NCBI RefSeq assembly: GCF_013112245.1
Contig: NZ_WVRN01000002.1
Location: forward strand, 372,001-436,000
Direction: 5' to 3'
Source: Ruegeria sp. HKCCD4315
GTDB lineage: Bacteria; Pseudomonadota; Alphaproteobacteria; Rhodobacterales; Rhodobacteraceae
Length of the DNA: 64,000 bases
Positions 63,655-64,000 of this stretch are shown piece after piece. Below the pieces are notes generated by a model. It was given only the letters and a program-made list of their open reading frames with translations. It did no database searches and was not told where the DNA came from. Position 1 is the stretch's first letter. Every line of letters begins with the position of its first letter. The position numbers and the translations under genes were made by a program.

Positions 63655-64000
63655 TCACTTTCGCATCGATACGCCGTTGTGGAACAGGTGTACTTTTTCA
63701 GGGGCTGCGGTCACGGAAACCGTTTGTCCGCGCATATTCCTTTGAACACCAGGCAGTTTGGCAATTGGCGCTTCTGCGTCCGCGGTTTTTTCAAAGTACA
63801 ACAGTGTGACTTCACCCAAAGCCTCGGTGAAATCAACGGTTCCAGTCAGGATCGCGGTGCTTTCTGTGATGACAAAGTCTTCAGGGCGCACCCCGATCTT
63901 GACCTGCTTACCCTGATCACTGTCCTCGGTCGGAATCGCGGAAACGGCGGTGCCGCCCGAGGCAAGCTCGACAGTCGTTGTCGCCCCCGTTCCGGTGATC
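63655..64000 (-). CDS. Sugar ABC ATP-binding protein, C-terminal part only
   Basis: The frame is open to the window end, so the start lies beyond 64000. The visible 115 residues match the C-terminal TOBE-type domain of MalK/UgpC-type ATPases (KIGVRPEDFVIT; GTVDFTEALGEVTLLYFEK; VTAAPEKVHLFHNG). The ATPase core is not in the window. It may serve another sugar transporter further right. Confidence 0.75.
   Translation of the reverse strand, partial: ITGTGATTTVELASGGTAVSAIPTEDSDQGKQVKIGVRPEDFVITESTAILTGTVDFTEALGEVTLLYFEKTADAEAPIAKLPGVQRNMRGQTVSVTAAPEKVHLFHNGVSMRK

Overview
The window reads as a chromosomal segment of a marine alphaproteobacterium of the Rhodobacteraceae (Roseobacter/Ruegeria-like). 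This is inferred from the gene families, the moderately high GC of the core genes, and the mix of many periplasmic-binding-protein transporters, De Ley-Doudoroff sugar catabolism, a monomeric isocitrate dehydrogenase and a LuxR-type regulator. No 16S gene is present, so the taxonomy is not proven.

Layout. 1-4.7 kb: the end of a tricarballylate oxidation locus (tcuA, cut by the window edge, and tcuB), a LuxR-type regulator and three small envelope proteins. 5.0-17.4 kb: accessory DNA integrated at a tRNA-Leu(UAG). The intact tRNA is at 17349-17433 on the minus strand. A 54-bp copy of its 3' half lies at 8883-8936 and a 27-bp copy at 5005-5031, so two tandem or nested islands are implied. The outer one (5.0-8.9 kb) carries decayed surface-modification genes: a sulfotransferase pseudogene, a frameshifted acyltransferase and one intact sulfotransferase. 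The inner one (8.9-17.3 kb) is a run of very small genes of unknown function, nearly all on the minus strand, with a nuclease-like protein. Twelve of its gene junctions share an 18-bp motif (consensus NNAGWYSACAAWWRGGAG) that joins the upstream stop codon to the next ribosome binding site. No integrase is visible.

18.0-34.1 kb is the most unusual region. One transcription-sized unit encodes two pairs of dynamin-like GTPases (large plus small, twice), a roadblock-like protein and two unrecognised proteins, and ends at a strong terminator. A second unit follows in the same direction: a transmembrane Ser/Thr kinase with an extracytoplasmic PDZ-like part, an FHA protein, a PP2C phosphatase and two secreted LysM plus solute-binding-domain proteins, again ending at a terminator. 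I read these as one putative envelope-sensing and membrane-remodelling system under phospho-control. No type VI secretion structural genes accompany it. Function is inference only.

34.2-39.2 kb: a GT2 glycosyltransferase, monomeric isocitrate dehydrogenase and a secreted TPR protein. 39.3-52.6 kb: a galactoside utilisation locus. An IclR regulator and an ABC ATPase are divergent from a sugar ABC transporter, GH4 alpha-galactosidase, IlvD/Edd-type dehydratase, SDR dehydrogenase, 2-keto-3-deoxygalactonate kinase, aldolase, lactonase and GH42 beta-galactosidase. Together they would import a galactoside, hydrolyse it in the cytoplasm and oxidise galactose to pyruvate and glyceraldehyde 3-phosphate. 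52.6-57.2 kb: a PotABCD-like ABC transporter on the minus strand. 57.3-64.0 kb: a second galactoside-related minus-strand operon (sugar isomerase-like protein, LacI regulator, amino-acid-type binding protein and permease, second GH42), with the end of another sugar ABC ATPase at the window edge.
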